This document shows positions 1 to 7,731 of a stretch of 43,512 nt of DNA, piece by piece. A model generated the notes under the pieces. The model did no database searches and was not told the DNA's origin. It saw only the letters and a program-made list of their open reading frames with translations. Both the position numbers and the translations under genes were made by a program. This stretch comes from Acidobacteriota bacterium (GTDB taxonomy: Bacteria > Acidobacteriota > Blastocatellia > Pyrinomonadales > Pyrinomonadaceae), in NCBI GenBank assembly GCA_003222945.1, contig QHXM01000064.1, forward strand, positions 1 to 43,512, in the 5' to 3' direction. Every line of letters begins with the position of its first letter. Position 1 is the first letter of the stretch.

Positions 1-553
1 GGTCCAGCTTGTCGTGAATTGAAGCCAGGATGTTCGCACGGTCAGCCTCCATCTTATTTATCAGGAGATTTCTTTCGAGTAGCTGGAAGTTCTTATTCAG
101 AGATTTGCGCGACGCTTGCAGAGCGCCCAGCCCTTCGGAAATAACAGTTTTGGCTCTTTCACCGTTAGTTATGCTGATCGCGCTCGCCGCGCCTATCTCA
201 AGAAAATCCAGTATGAACTGAACCAGTCGAATCTTCTTTCTGTCGCTTTTCAGCTTATCGAAATAGAGCGCATCAACTTGATCTACGGCAATGCCTACCA
301 ATCTATTTCTGGATTGTTTTGCCGCTTCTCTGTTGGCCTCGGTAGTGCCTTTGGCGTTATCCTCGTACTGCTTCTTAAGCTCTGCGATGCTTCTGATGTT
401 AAAGGCTGAAGGGTCTGCTGAGCCTTCGCTAAGTAGAGGCGGAAGTTTTTGGGCCTTTATACTTGTCGCGTGGCTTAACAGGATAAAAAGTAGTAAGGCA
501 AAGACGCCTGCATTGCGAAAGAGCCATTTAGAAACTATCTTTTCCATTTTCAT
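1..553 (-). CDS. Secreted protein of unknown function, 3' end outside window
   Basis: An open frame runs from an ATG at 553 to the window edge without a stop (184 codons visible), so the gene is partial at its C-terminus. A good ribosome-binding site (AAGGAG, about 6 bases before the ATG) supports the start. The protein begins with a signal peptide: a basic n-region, the hydrophobic core FALLLFILLSHATS, and a likely cleavage near SIKAQ. The mature part is charged and helical, with a stretch rich in Lys, Asn and Arg (KSDRKKIRLVQFILDFLEIG) and a coiled-coil-like end. No family is recognised. It is divergent from the sigma-like gene at 1014, with 460 bases between the starts. Function unknown. 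Confidence 0.8.
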   Translation of the reverse strand, partial: MKMEKIVSKWLFRNAGVFALLLFILLSHATSIKAQKLPPLLSEGSADPSAFNIRSIAELKKQYEDNAKGTTEANREAAKQSRNRLVGIAVDQVDALYFDKLKSDRKKIRLVQFILDFLEIGAASAISITNGERAKTVISEGLGALQASRKSLNKNFQLLERNLLINKMEADRANILASIHDKLD

Positions 554-1013
554 ATCGCGCTCCTTAAATTTGAAATTTGTTTCGCTGGAATTGATCTCAT
601 AAAATTTTAGAGTTCGCGCCTTCTCTGTGTGTTGGCCTGTAGAAGGCAAGGGTCAGCGCTTAAGCTATGCGCTCTTGAAATCTCAATGGAGATTTTATGA
701 GACCTGTTCCGGCCACCAGCGACTGAATTGGTCTCTCTGATTCTTAATGATTGGAAGGAAGAAATAGTAACAAAAAATTTTCAATCAATGGTCCGACTCG
801 AAGGAGCGCGCTTGAGATGAGAGCGCAATTAAGCAGAGCAAACGAGGTGGTCCGCTGGTCCGAAAGGTAAATAACAACTCTTACACGCTTGCTTAAGCCA
901 GCCAAATTCGTACAATGCAGTCTGTTCACCGGCTTTCGAGTGCCGTAACAGAATCAGCTTTCACGGCTTAACGCTTAGAGATTCGGCCTTCTGCTCATTT
1001 CAAATTCACACAG
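554..1013. other. Intergenic region between divergent genes
   Basis: This 460-base spacer separates the starts of the secreted protein (minus) and the sigma-like gene (plus), so it should hold promoters for both. I see no convincing -35/-10 pair, tRNA or structured RNA. A 61-codon minus-strand frame at 744-929 has no ribosome-binding site or recognisable domain and is not called as a gene. Confidence 0.5.
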
Positions 1014-1673
1014 ATGAGTGTGACACACTCTCGTGTTGTTACCCATCGCAGGCGTTTGTATGAAGCTACAGCCACCCTGAAAATGAGAGATTTTCCTCAA
1101 GATACTTCAAAGAACCGACGAACTTCAAGCCACGAGACCTTTGCGCGGTTCGTTGAATATCTCTCGCCGGACACCGAAGAGGGAGGCCGCCTTTACATAA
1201 GATTGCATAACAAGCTTGTGGGATTCTTCAGCTTGAAAGGCATCTCCGATCCGGTGAGCGCAGCGGACGAGACTATAGACCGCGCGGCTCTGAAGATCAC
1301 TACGGGCACGCCTGTCCCTGACGTTCATAAATACTGCCTAGGCATCGCTCGAAATATAATCAAAGAAAGATTGCGTCGAACGCAACGCGAAAATCTGGTC
1401 TTTCTACAGTTCGTAGAAGAGCTAAACAATTCTTCCGCCGAAGAGGTGGAACGAATCAAGCAACTTTTAAAGCCTTGTTTTGAGCAGCTAACTCTGGAAG
1501 AGCAGCAATTGCTTGCCGCTTACTGTCAGGTCATACAAGGGCGTGCGCGCGCTGAGCATCGCCGCCGGTTGGCCGAAACCATGACGACTACTGTGCTGGC
1601 CTTGAGGATGCGTGTGACGCGCCTTCGTAATGGTCTGGCCGATTGTGTCAAGAAACGGTCAAACATTGGTTGA
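1014..1673 (+). CDS. Sigma-70-like (ECF-type) regulator, divergent
   Basis: A 219-residue basic helical protein. Residues about 40-125 resemble ECF sigma region 2 (FARFVEYLSP, then DVHKYCLGIARNIIKERLRR, which has the feel of the region 2.3-2.4 helix). Residues about 155-210 resemble a degenerate region 4: LTLEEQQLLAAYCQ, then a basic helix LRMRVTRLRNGLADCVKK in the place of the recognition helix. The match is by eye and weak. The following gene encodes a single-pass membrane protein with an acidic cytoplasmic N-terminus, as expected for a sigma/anti-sigma pair. The start is uncertain: ATG 1014 has no clear ribosome-binding site, and ATG 1083 (codon 24) would remove a basic leader without touching the putative sigma domain. 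An alternative is an unrelated DNA-binding protein. Confidence 0.6.
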   Translation: MSVTHSRVVTHRRRLYEATATLKMRDFPQDTSKNRRTSSHETFARFVEYLSPDTEEGGRLYIRLHNKLVGFFSLKGISDPVSAADETIDRAALKITTGTPVPDVHKYCLGIARNIIKERLRRTQRENLVFLQFVEELNNSSAEEVERIKQLLKPCFEQLTLEEQQLLAAYCQVIQGRARAEHRRRLAETMTTTVLALRMRVTRLRNGLADCVKKRSNIG

Positions 1674-1730
1674 GAAAGAGATTTTGAATGCAACAAAACC
1701 GATATTTGGAGCATACTCATATAGGGGAGG

Positions 1731-1788
1731 TCGCAAAGCTGACTTTGCGATAGTTTCCCTTAAAGCTGACTTTGAGATAGTTTTCCTT
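1731..1788. repeat. Two tandem 27-base units; the first forms a perfect hairpin
   Basis: Units at 1735-1761 and 1762-1788 match at 25 of 27 bases and sit head to tail, ending 14 bases before the next start codon. Each carries the small palindrome AAAG-CTGA-CTTT. In the first unit the flanks extend it to a perfect 8-bp stem (TCGCAAAG/CTTTGCGA at 1731-1750, CTGA loop) followed by TAGTTT. It may be a weak terminator or attenuator between the sigma-like and anti-sigma-like genes, or a binding site for a dimeric regulator. Confidence 0.75.
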
Positions 1789-1802
1789 CGCCCTTTTTAA
1801 GA

Positions 1803-2579
1803 ATGACTGAAAATCGCATCATCGCTTATTTGCTGGAAGAACTGCCAAAAGAGGAATTGGAGCAGTTTGAGGAGGACTGCTTTGGCATAGAGGACTGGCC
1901 GGACCAGATAGAGTTGGTCGAGGAAGACTTGATAGACGCTTACCTGCGCCATGAGCTTACAACGGAGCAACGCCAGCACTTCGAGCGCAATTACCTGACT
2001 ACAGGAGCGCGCAAAGATCGTGTCATCATGGCTGCCGCGCTTCTGGGTCACCTGGATGATATTGAGGCCGCGCCCGAGCCAACTGTTCGCGCACCGTCCG
2101 CAGAATTGTCATGGGCTGAGCGGTTGCGCGGTTTTTGGAGCAACGGTCGTTGGCAGCTTCGCGCGGCTGCGGCGCTTACGCTGGTTATAATTGTAGTCGG
2201 CGGCTTCTGGTTCTATCTTTCGCGCGAGACAAGACCGCAAAGCTTCGCAACTCTTATCCTGGAAATCAACGTCAGCAACAACCGGGCTGAAGGCGTGCGA
2301 GCTTCCAGAGTAATGCTCCCGCTTAAGGCGGACGCGCTGAAGATTTTCTTAAAGCTACCTGCGGGGGCGTCTCCAAATACCGACTACCGCGTTACACTTG
2401 AGAATGATAGTCTAGATACTAAAACTTTGAAGATAGCTGAACGAGATGCTCAATCCGTTGCGGTTGATCTTCCGGCTGCGCAACTCAAGCGCGGTCTGTA
2501 TGCATTAAGACTCTTCGCCACTCAGACGAATGGAACTGAACAACGCATTCCCGGCAACTATTTCTTCGAGGTCGAGTAG
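1803..2579 (+). CDS. Single-pass membrane protein, probable anti-sigma factor
   Basis: A 258-residue protein with an acidic N-terminal cytoplasmic part (residues 1-90, containing ELPKEELEQFEEDCFG and EEDLIDAYLRHELT), one membrane segment at about 121-139 (AAAALTLVIIVVGGFWFYL), and a C-terminal extracytoplasmic beta-rich domain (145-258). No HxxxCxxC zinc site is present, so it is not a classical ZAS anti-sigma factor. The topology, and its position 129 bases after a sigma-like gene, make anti-sigma function the best guess. The stop codon (2577-2579) directly abuts the stop codon of the convergent CHAT gene, with no base between them. Role inferred from context only. Confidence 0.65.
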   Translation: MTENRIIAYLLEELPKEELEQFEEDCFGIEDWPDQIELVEEDLIDAYLRHELTTEQRQHFERNYLTTGARKDRVIMAAALLGHLDDIEAAPEPTVRAPSAELSWAERLRGFWSNGRWQLRAAAALTLVIIVVGGFWFYLSRETRPQSFATLILEINVSNNRAEGVRASRVMLPLKADALKIFLKLPAGASPNTDYRVTLENDSLDTKTLKIAERDAQSVAVDLPAAQLKRGLYALRLFATQTNGTEQRIPGNYFFEVE

Positions 2580-5500
2580 TCATCCCTCTTCTTTCGCTCT
2601 CAGCAATTTATTACGGCGATGCCGCAAGACGATGAAGGTCGCAAGCGCCATCAAAGCTAGGGCTAATGCTATCTTCCAACGGAGCGTCGCCCATCCTGCG
2701 ATTTGCGCTGGTTTGATGAGCATGTGATTTTCGCCTTGCAAAGTAAACGCAGCCCAATAGTAGGGCGAACGCCACTCAGGTTTTTGTCGGATGCTGTTCT
2801 GCGCCGCACGTAGAGCCGCCGCCGGAGTCATCTCTTTTTGCAGCATATTGATATAAAACTGCCTCATCAACTCGGCTGTCGCCTCGTCGTCCACCTTCCA
2901 CAGACTTGCCACAACACTTGACGCTCCCGCATACATGAATCCGCGCGTTAAGCCGAGAAGCCCTTCGCCGCGCACGTCTTTGCCGAGCGCCGTCTGGCAC
3001 GCGCTCAAGACGACGAGTTCAACCGGAGCGTGCAGAGCGTAAATGTCTTGCAGTCCGACAAAGCCGCTTTGAGTTTGCCCGTCAGGTTTAACTGTGGAGA
3101 GCAGCAAGCCTGAGTTTTCCGGTCTCTTGGGATCGAGTAATCCGTGCGTGGCGAAATGTAGAATAGCGTATTGCGTCAGGTCTGCCTTTTGTAGCTGCTC
3201 GCGCGTGGCATCATATTCCGCTGCTATGAAGGTCGAGCGCTCCGGCGCTACATCGCGCAGATTGGCTAATTCGCGTCTTGCATAAAAGAGGCGCTTGATT
3301 ACGGATGGATCGAAAGCGTCTCCGTTAAGCTCAATGTCACGCAAGGCCTGTCTTAAACGCACGGCTTCAAGTGATCGCATAGCCAACTGCTCACCATTTG
3401 CGTCATGGCGTTGCGCATGGTCCGATTCAAAAATGGGGTCGCCAAAAGCCGCTAACACTTTGGCTGGCGGCTCACGCCGTTCGGCCTGTTGCTGCAACTC
3501 TCCTAGAATAGTAGCGGAAGGGGCGTTGATAATTTCATGGCTGCTGATGAGCGGTTGATTATTAGTCGAAGGCGCTGGCAATATCTGGAAGGGGATATAG
3601 TTGAGCGCGCCATCGGCTGCGACTATGACTTTGCGTTTATTCAATTCCGCATCAACGGGCGACAGAACCATCTCAGCTAATTCATTTGTCGCCCCGGTTA
3701 ATTCGCTTTCAGTCTGAACGGCGGGGGGCGAGGCTAAGAGTTTATAAACCTTTCCCGCCGCCGCATTAATCTGCGAGCGCGGCGGTAGCTCGTAGCTCCT
3801 GATGCTGTTATGTGTGATGGCCCAAACGTAGCTCCTGTCTTCGCCCAGACTGTATTCCAAAAATACTGTTTGATCGTCATTGATAACTTTTTCCTGAATC
3901 TGCTTTAAGTCCCATGCTAAGGGTTGGGTGATCTGATTAAAGGAGGGATAGCGCGCCCGTATAGTTTCGGTGACCTGCTTGTAATCTGCTTCTAACCGCG
4001 CCAGTTCTGACTCTAACGCATCAAGCTCCTCTTTTTTGTATGACCTGCCGAGCATCGCCACCTTATAGTCATCTTTCACACGCAACGATTGGCGTAATGA
4101 TTTTTCCTGCTCGGCAAGCTGCGGCTCTATGCCGGGCAAGATGTCGGTTTGCGTAGCGCGTAATAGCTCTGCCAGAGAACGCCCGCGCGCCGATTCGCTA
4201 ATCTCAAAAGCGCGAACGGCAAAGCCATCCTCCGGCTCCATCCTGTTCCTGCGCATCAGACAATCTATGTAGCTCTCATAGCGCTCTTGAACCGTATCGG
4301 AAAAAGCTGCGGTCAGGTCGCGGCTCGTGGATGAGCGGCGCATCTGCTCTGTGGCTTCGATTGCCTGACTGAAATAATCTTCCGCGACGTTAAGATTATT
4401 CTGTCTCAACTCTAAAACTCCGAGCGCGTAGAGTGTGGCCGACTGATTAACGCGATCAGAGAGGGCGCGGAAAGTTTCAAGAGCCTTTTGATAATAGTTT
4501 CTTGCTGTTTCAACCTTTCCCTGCTGTTGGTATATCCTTCCCAGAAGGGCGCGCACTCGCGCTGCTTCCATAGGATTTTTAACTCGCGTATATAAATCAA
4601 GCGCAACTTCAAAATGGCTTTGAGCAGAAGTCGCATCACCCATCGCCCCGAAACTCCGTCCGAGAAAATCGTTGCACATTGCTACGATGGTGCTCTCTTT
4701 GATTGACTCCGCGTCCGCGAGCGCCTGTTGCAGATTTCTAACTGCTTCTGGATTATTACCCAAAACGTAGTAAGCTTTTCCTATGGCCCACAGTGTGACA
4801 ATCGACGCGCGCCGGTCCTGTGATTGATGGTAGTACTCTAAAGCCTCGCGGTATTTGTCAATGCCTGTTTCCGGCAGCCCGCTCTCGACAAAGGTTTCAG
4901 CAAGACCGGATGTAATCTGCCCCATTCTATAAGGGTTGGCTTTTTCATTAACCAAACCTTGCGCCTGCGTGAGAAACGTAAATACGTTTTGCCATGCTCC
5001 CTTACGATACTCAATAAATCCAAGTTGAATCAGCGCATCGGCCTGTTCGTCCATGTCATTAAGCTCGCGCCAAAGATTCAGGGCCGCTTCGTAATCCTGT
5101 GTGGCTTCCGGCAGATTGCTTTGTGCAAACTGGTAGTCGCCAACGGTCATGTATGACTCGGCTATGCCGCGCTTGCTGCCTATAGACTGCCAGAGAGCCA
5201 GCGCTTCCTCAGCCGTCTTAAGCGCCAGCGCGTGGTCGTCAAAATTCTGGCAAGCGCTCAGTGTCAATAGTGCCTCAGCCCTTCCATCCTGATAACTGTT
5301 CTGCTCGCTCAGCGTGATAGCTCGCCGTAGAAAGGTTTGCGCATCGGCGCACTTGCCCATGCGGCTGTAAGTTTTTCCCAGCCCGTTAAGACTTGAAATG
5401 TTGGTTGATGGATCAGGTATTTGCTTTAGGATGGTTAAAGCTTCCCGGTAAGCAGCCAAAGCATCTTGCAGGGAATTCAGGCTCAACTGAAGGCGACCCA

Positions 5501-5723
5501 CGCGATTAAGAGCGCGAGCCGCCTCAAGCGTTTGGCCGTTATCGAGGAACTGGCGTGCTGCTGTCGAAAGCTCTGTTAAGGTGCGCCGTCTTTCTTCTAC
5601 GCTTATCGCGCTCTCATCTACGTCGGCTGTCGTTGAATCTGCATTGCCTTGCGCCTGCGACATACGCACAGGCAGCACAAAACAGAGCAGCAATACCAGC
5701 AACAGAAGACGAAGCGCTATCAT
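2580..5723 (-). CDS. Membrane-anchored TPR-CHAT caspase-like cysteine peptidase
   Basis: A protein of about 1047 residues. An N-terminal signal peptide (hydrophobic core LRLLLLVLLLCFVLPV, then MSQAQG) is followed by about ten TPR-type helical repeats (roughly 45-470), a linker helix region, and a C-terminal CHAT domain (about 650-1000). The caspase-type dyad is visible: His860 in HFATHG and Cys909 in LSACQTALG, followed by the characteristic RGFMYAGASSVVASLWKV. Near the end a membrane segment (about 1011-1033) precedes a basic tail (RHRRNKLLRAK). Topology by the positive-inside rule therefore puts the TPR and CHAT domains in the periplasm. The ATG at 5723 overlaps the TGA of the upstream C11 gene by one base (TGATG), implying translational coupling; a TTG one codon upstream is an alternative start. 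CHAT proteases usually cleave a partner after TPR-mediated sensing; the substrate here is unknown. Confidence 0.92.
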   Translation of the reverse strand: MIALRLLLLVLLLCFVLPVRMSQAQGNADSTTADVDESAISVEERRRTLTELSTAARQFLDNGQTLEAARALNRVGRLQLSLNSLQDALAAYREALTILKQIPDPSTNISSLNGLGKTYSRMGKCADAQTFLRRAITLSEQNSYQDGRAEALLTLSACQNFDDHALALKTAEEALALWQSIGSKRGIAESYMTVGDYQFAQSNLPEATQDYEAALNLWRELNDMDEQADALIQLGFIEYRKGAWQNVFTFLTQAQGLVNEKANPYRMGQITSGLAETFVESGLPETGIDKYREALEYYHQSQDRRASIVTLWAIGKAYYVLGNNPEAVRNLQQALADAESIKESTIVAMCNDFLGRSFGAMGDATSAQSHFEVALDLYTRVKNPMEAARVRALLGRIYQQQGKVETARNYYQKALETFRALSDRVNQSATLYALGVLELRQNNLNVAEDYFSQAIEATEQMRRSSTSRDLTAAFSDTVQERYESYIDCLMRRNRMEPEDGFAVRAFEISESARGRSLAELLRATQTDILPGIEPQLAEQEKSLRQSLRVKDDYKVAMLGRSYKKEELDALESELARLEADYKQVTETIRARYPSFNQITQPLAWDLKQIQEKVINDDQTVFLEYSLGEDRSYVWAITHNSIRSYELPPRSQINAAAGKVYKLLASPPAVQTESELTGATNELAEMVLSPVDAELNKRKVIVAADGALNYIPFQILPAPSTNNQPLISSHEIINAPSATILGELQQQAERREPPAKVLAAFGDPIFESDHAQRHDANGEQLAMRSLEAVRLRQALRDIELNGDAFDPSVIKRLFYARRELANLRDVAPERSTFIAAEYDATREQLQKADLTQYAILHFATHGLLDPKRPENSGLLLSTVKPDGQTQSGFVGLQDIYALHAPVELVVLSACQTALGKDVRGEGLLGLTRGFMYAGASSVVASLWKVDDEATAELMRQFYINMLQKEMTPAAALRAAQNSIRQKPEWRSPYYWAAFTLQGENHMLIKPAQIAGWATLRWKIALALALMALATFIVLRHRRNKLLRAKEEG

Positions 5724-7366
5724 CAACTTTTCTTTCTGCCCCTTAACCTGAAAGCTTTATAGGCTCTCCTGCTTAGCGAAAACCTTCTATCGTAGTTTTT
5801 AACTGAGCCGCAACTACAATCCGAACTCCCGCTGTCAGCCGGGTTAGGTTTCCCTCCGCTGTCGGCTGGATTCGGTTTACCCAAGATTGTACCGCCAGCG
5901 GAAGTGGAGTTATCGCTCACTGCACTGCCATCGAGCACAAAGGTGATACGGTTAACGCATTCTTTATGCCCATCCTTCATGAAGTAGTCCTCTTCTTCGC
6001 GCAGTTCTCGTTTGGTGCTGTCGAAATAGTCTTTAAGGAACTTATCCCACGAATTGCTCTTTAACTCTTTGGTGAAGGCATAACTCCTATAGTTCCTCAT
6101 AATATCCTGAGTGCCATCCGCGATCGGCTCTGACCACGGAAAATAGATCGAGAGGCCATGAGAATACTGGTAAGTTGGACCGAAGTGATCGGAAAAGACT
6201 ATGAGCGCGTCGAACGCATCCGACCTTTGACGCGCGTCCAGTCTATTTATTACTTCATCACAAGCTAATCGGACCGGGTTATCCTTCTCGACCTCTTTAT
6301 CGTACATCTCAGATAGGCAGTGGCAGAAGTCATACAGGTCTGTATAATTCTCCTCCCAATAGCTCTGGGATTTCAAATGCGCCAGAAGAATGCGCTGCTT
6401 CTCCCGCTCGTCGGGCAGAGCGCGCCTGAGCGCCTTCGTCAATTCTACGAGCGGCTCGGTCAGTTCTGTAACTTTCGCACCATTCAAATTACATAAACTG
6501 ATGTCGGCTGAAAATCCCGCGAACATGAAATCGGTGCTGTTGTAAAGGCTCAACTCGTAGAGTTTTCTTATTAACATCTTTACGTCAACTTCAGCCTTAT
6601 CCCTTTTCGCCTGCTTCATAGTGTTGAAGAACTTTTTCAATAGCTGGCGGTAGGGCCAACTGCCCACGAAGGAACTGCCTTCCGTAGCCATCATGTAATT
6701 GGCCGTGTCCTTAAGCTCGTAAGCGACTTCGACGGCGCTCATGGAACAACTGTGCAGCCCCAGTAGTTCAAAAGTACCACCTTTATGATTCACATTCTCC
6801 GTAAAGTCACGAAGAATGTTGCCCAGTTGTTTCAGCTTGATAGCCGTGTTCGGATGCTCGTCCGGCAAAAAGGCATCGTTGCCGACAATCATGCCGTGCC
6901 CGACCAGAAAAACCATGTAATGTTCGGCAGGACATTCATTGACACAGAAGCTCAGAAAGCTTGTCAGCGACCTGACGGCGCTGGTTGTATCCGAAGTCGT
7001 TAGCTCTTTCTTAAGCTCTCGCAGCGATTCAAGAGCGGCGACACCAGCCGAGGTTCTTGAGGCTGTCTTCAACTCTCTTTCCCGTGCTTCCAGTGTTTGC
7101 GCTGTAATCCCATCTTCTATCAGGTTACGCACGAACGGATTCGCTCCATCGCCGATCTGAAATCTCTTCTCTTGCTTTCGCTGACGGTTGACCTCAAACA
7201 GTCGTGTGGACGCTCCTTTCTCGCCCGGATCGAAATAGACCAAGACTCTAGTATCTTCCTGAAAGCCAGCATCTTTGATAGCCTTGAGTTGGGAGACCAT
7301 ACCCGGCGAGAGCAGGTTGTCGCCAGCAAAATAGAAGATCAGTGTCCATTGATTTTTTCGGTTCAT
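5723..7366 (-). CDS. Clostripain-like (C11) cysteine peptidase
   Basis: A 547-residue protein of the peptidase C11 family (clan CD). The catalytic pair is visible as His157 in VGHGMIVG and Cys207 in LGLHSCSMSAVEVA, followed by the typical YMMATEGSS segment. It begins NQWTLIFYFAGDNLLSPGM, the usual C11 opening, and has no signal peptide, so it is probably cytoplasmic. The C-terminus carries two adjacent copies of GKPNPADSG and a short Cys pair (DCSCG). AAAGGAG lies about 11 bases before the ATG. The gene is first in an operon with the TPR-CHAT gene (one-base overlap). C11 enzymes often cleave after Arg or Lys and can self-process. Whether it activates or is activated by the CHAT partner is open. 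Confidence 0.9.
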   Translation of the reverse strand: MNRKNQWTLIFYFAGDNLLSPGMVSQLKAIKDAGFQEDTRVLVYFDPGEKGASTRLFEVNRQRKQEKRFQIGDGANPFVRNLIEDGITAQTLEARERELKTASRTSAGVAALESLRELKKELTTSDTTSAVRSLTSFLSFCVNECPAEHYMVFLVGHGMIVGNDAFLPDEHPNTAIKLKQLGNILRDFTENVNHKGGTFELLGLHSCSMSAVEVAYELKDTANYMMATEGSSFVGSWPYRQLLKKFFNTMKQAKRDKAEVDVKMLIRKLYELSLYNSTDFMFAGFSADISLCNLNGAKVTELTEPLVELTKALRRALPDEREKQRILLAHLKSQSYWEENYTDLYDFCHCLSEMYDKEVEKDNPVRLACDEVINRLDARQRSDAFDALIVFSDHFGPTYQYSHGLSIYFPWSEPIADGTQDIMRNYRSYAFTKELKSNSWDKFLKDYFDSTKRELREEEDYFMKDGHKECVNRITFVLDGSAVSDNSTSAGGTILGKPNPADSGGKPNPADSGSSDCSCGSVKNYDRRFSLSRRAYKAFRLRGRKKS

Positions 7367-7731
7367 CTGTGACTATTCTCCTTTGACGAAAAGATTGGCT
7401 TGACTTACAACTTCAACTATCCGAGCTTGGCTTAGATGGTCCGTGATGATTCCATCAATTGCTCTAAAGGTTAAATTTGACAATCCAGAGAGATGGATCA
7501 ATTCGCAAAGACTCGACCACATTCCATCAAGCAAGGGATCATACTATCGAGAACTATTTACGCCAGCAGTGCAGCGGTTCTACATATAATGAACCGTTTT
7601 CTTAAAATGTTTCACAAAGCCGGCGTCTCTTTAACAGAGAGGATGCTTCTTGGCATTATTCTGGAGAAGACCTGATGCATAAAGGGTCTTATGAGACTTG
7701 AATATTTTACTAAACGTGCTCGACTCAATCT
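7367..7731. other. Intergenic region upstream of the C11/CHAT operon
   Basis: This 365-base stretch lies between the end of the broken glycosyltransferase and the C11 start, both on the minus strand. It probably carries the promoter of the two-peptidase operon. A weak stem (AAGACC at about 7666-7671 with GGTCTT at about 7684-7690) could end transcription from the glycosyltransferase. A 60-codon plus-strand frame (7493-7675) shows no domain or ribosome-binding site and is not called. Confidence 0.45.

Noticed and set aside
744-929. A 61-codon minus-strand frame in the first intergenic region
   Set aside because: No ribosome-binding site or recognisable feature; length is within chance expectation.
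2580-7366. CHAT/C11 locus as a type III-E CRISPR or gasdermin defence island
   Set aside because: No Cas7-11-like, Csx30-like or gasdermin-like small hydrophobic gene and no CRISPR array are present, and the CHAT protein has a signal peptide and membrane anchor, unlike the cytoplasmic TPR-CHAT of those systems.
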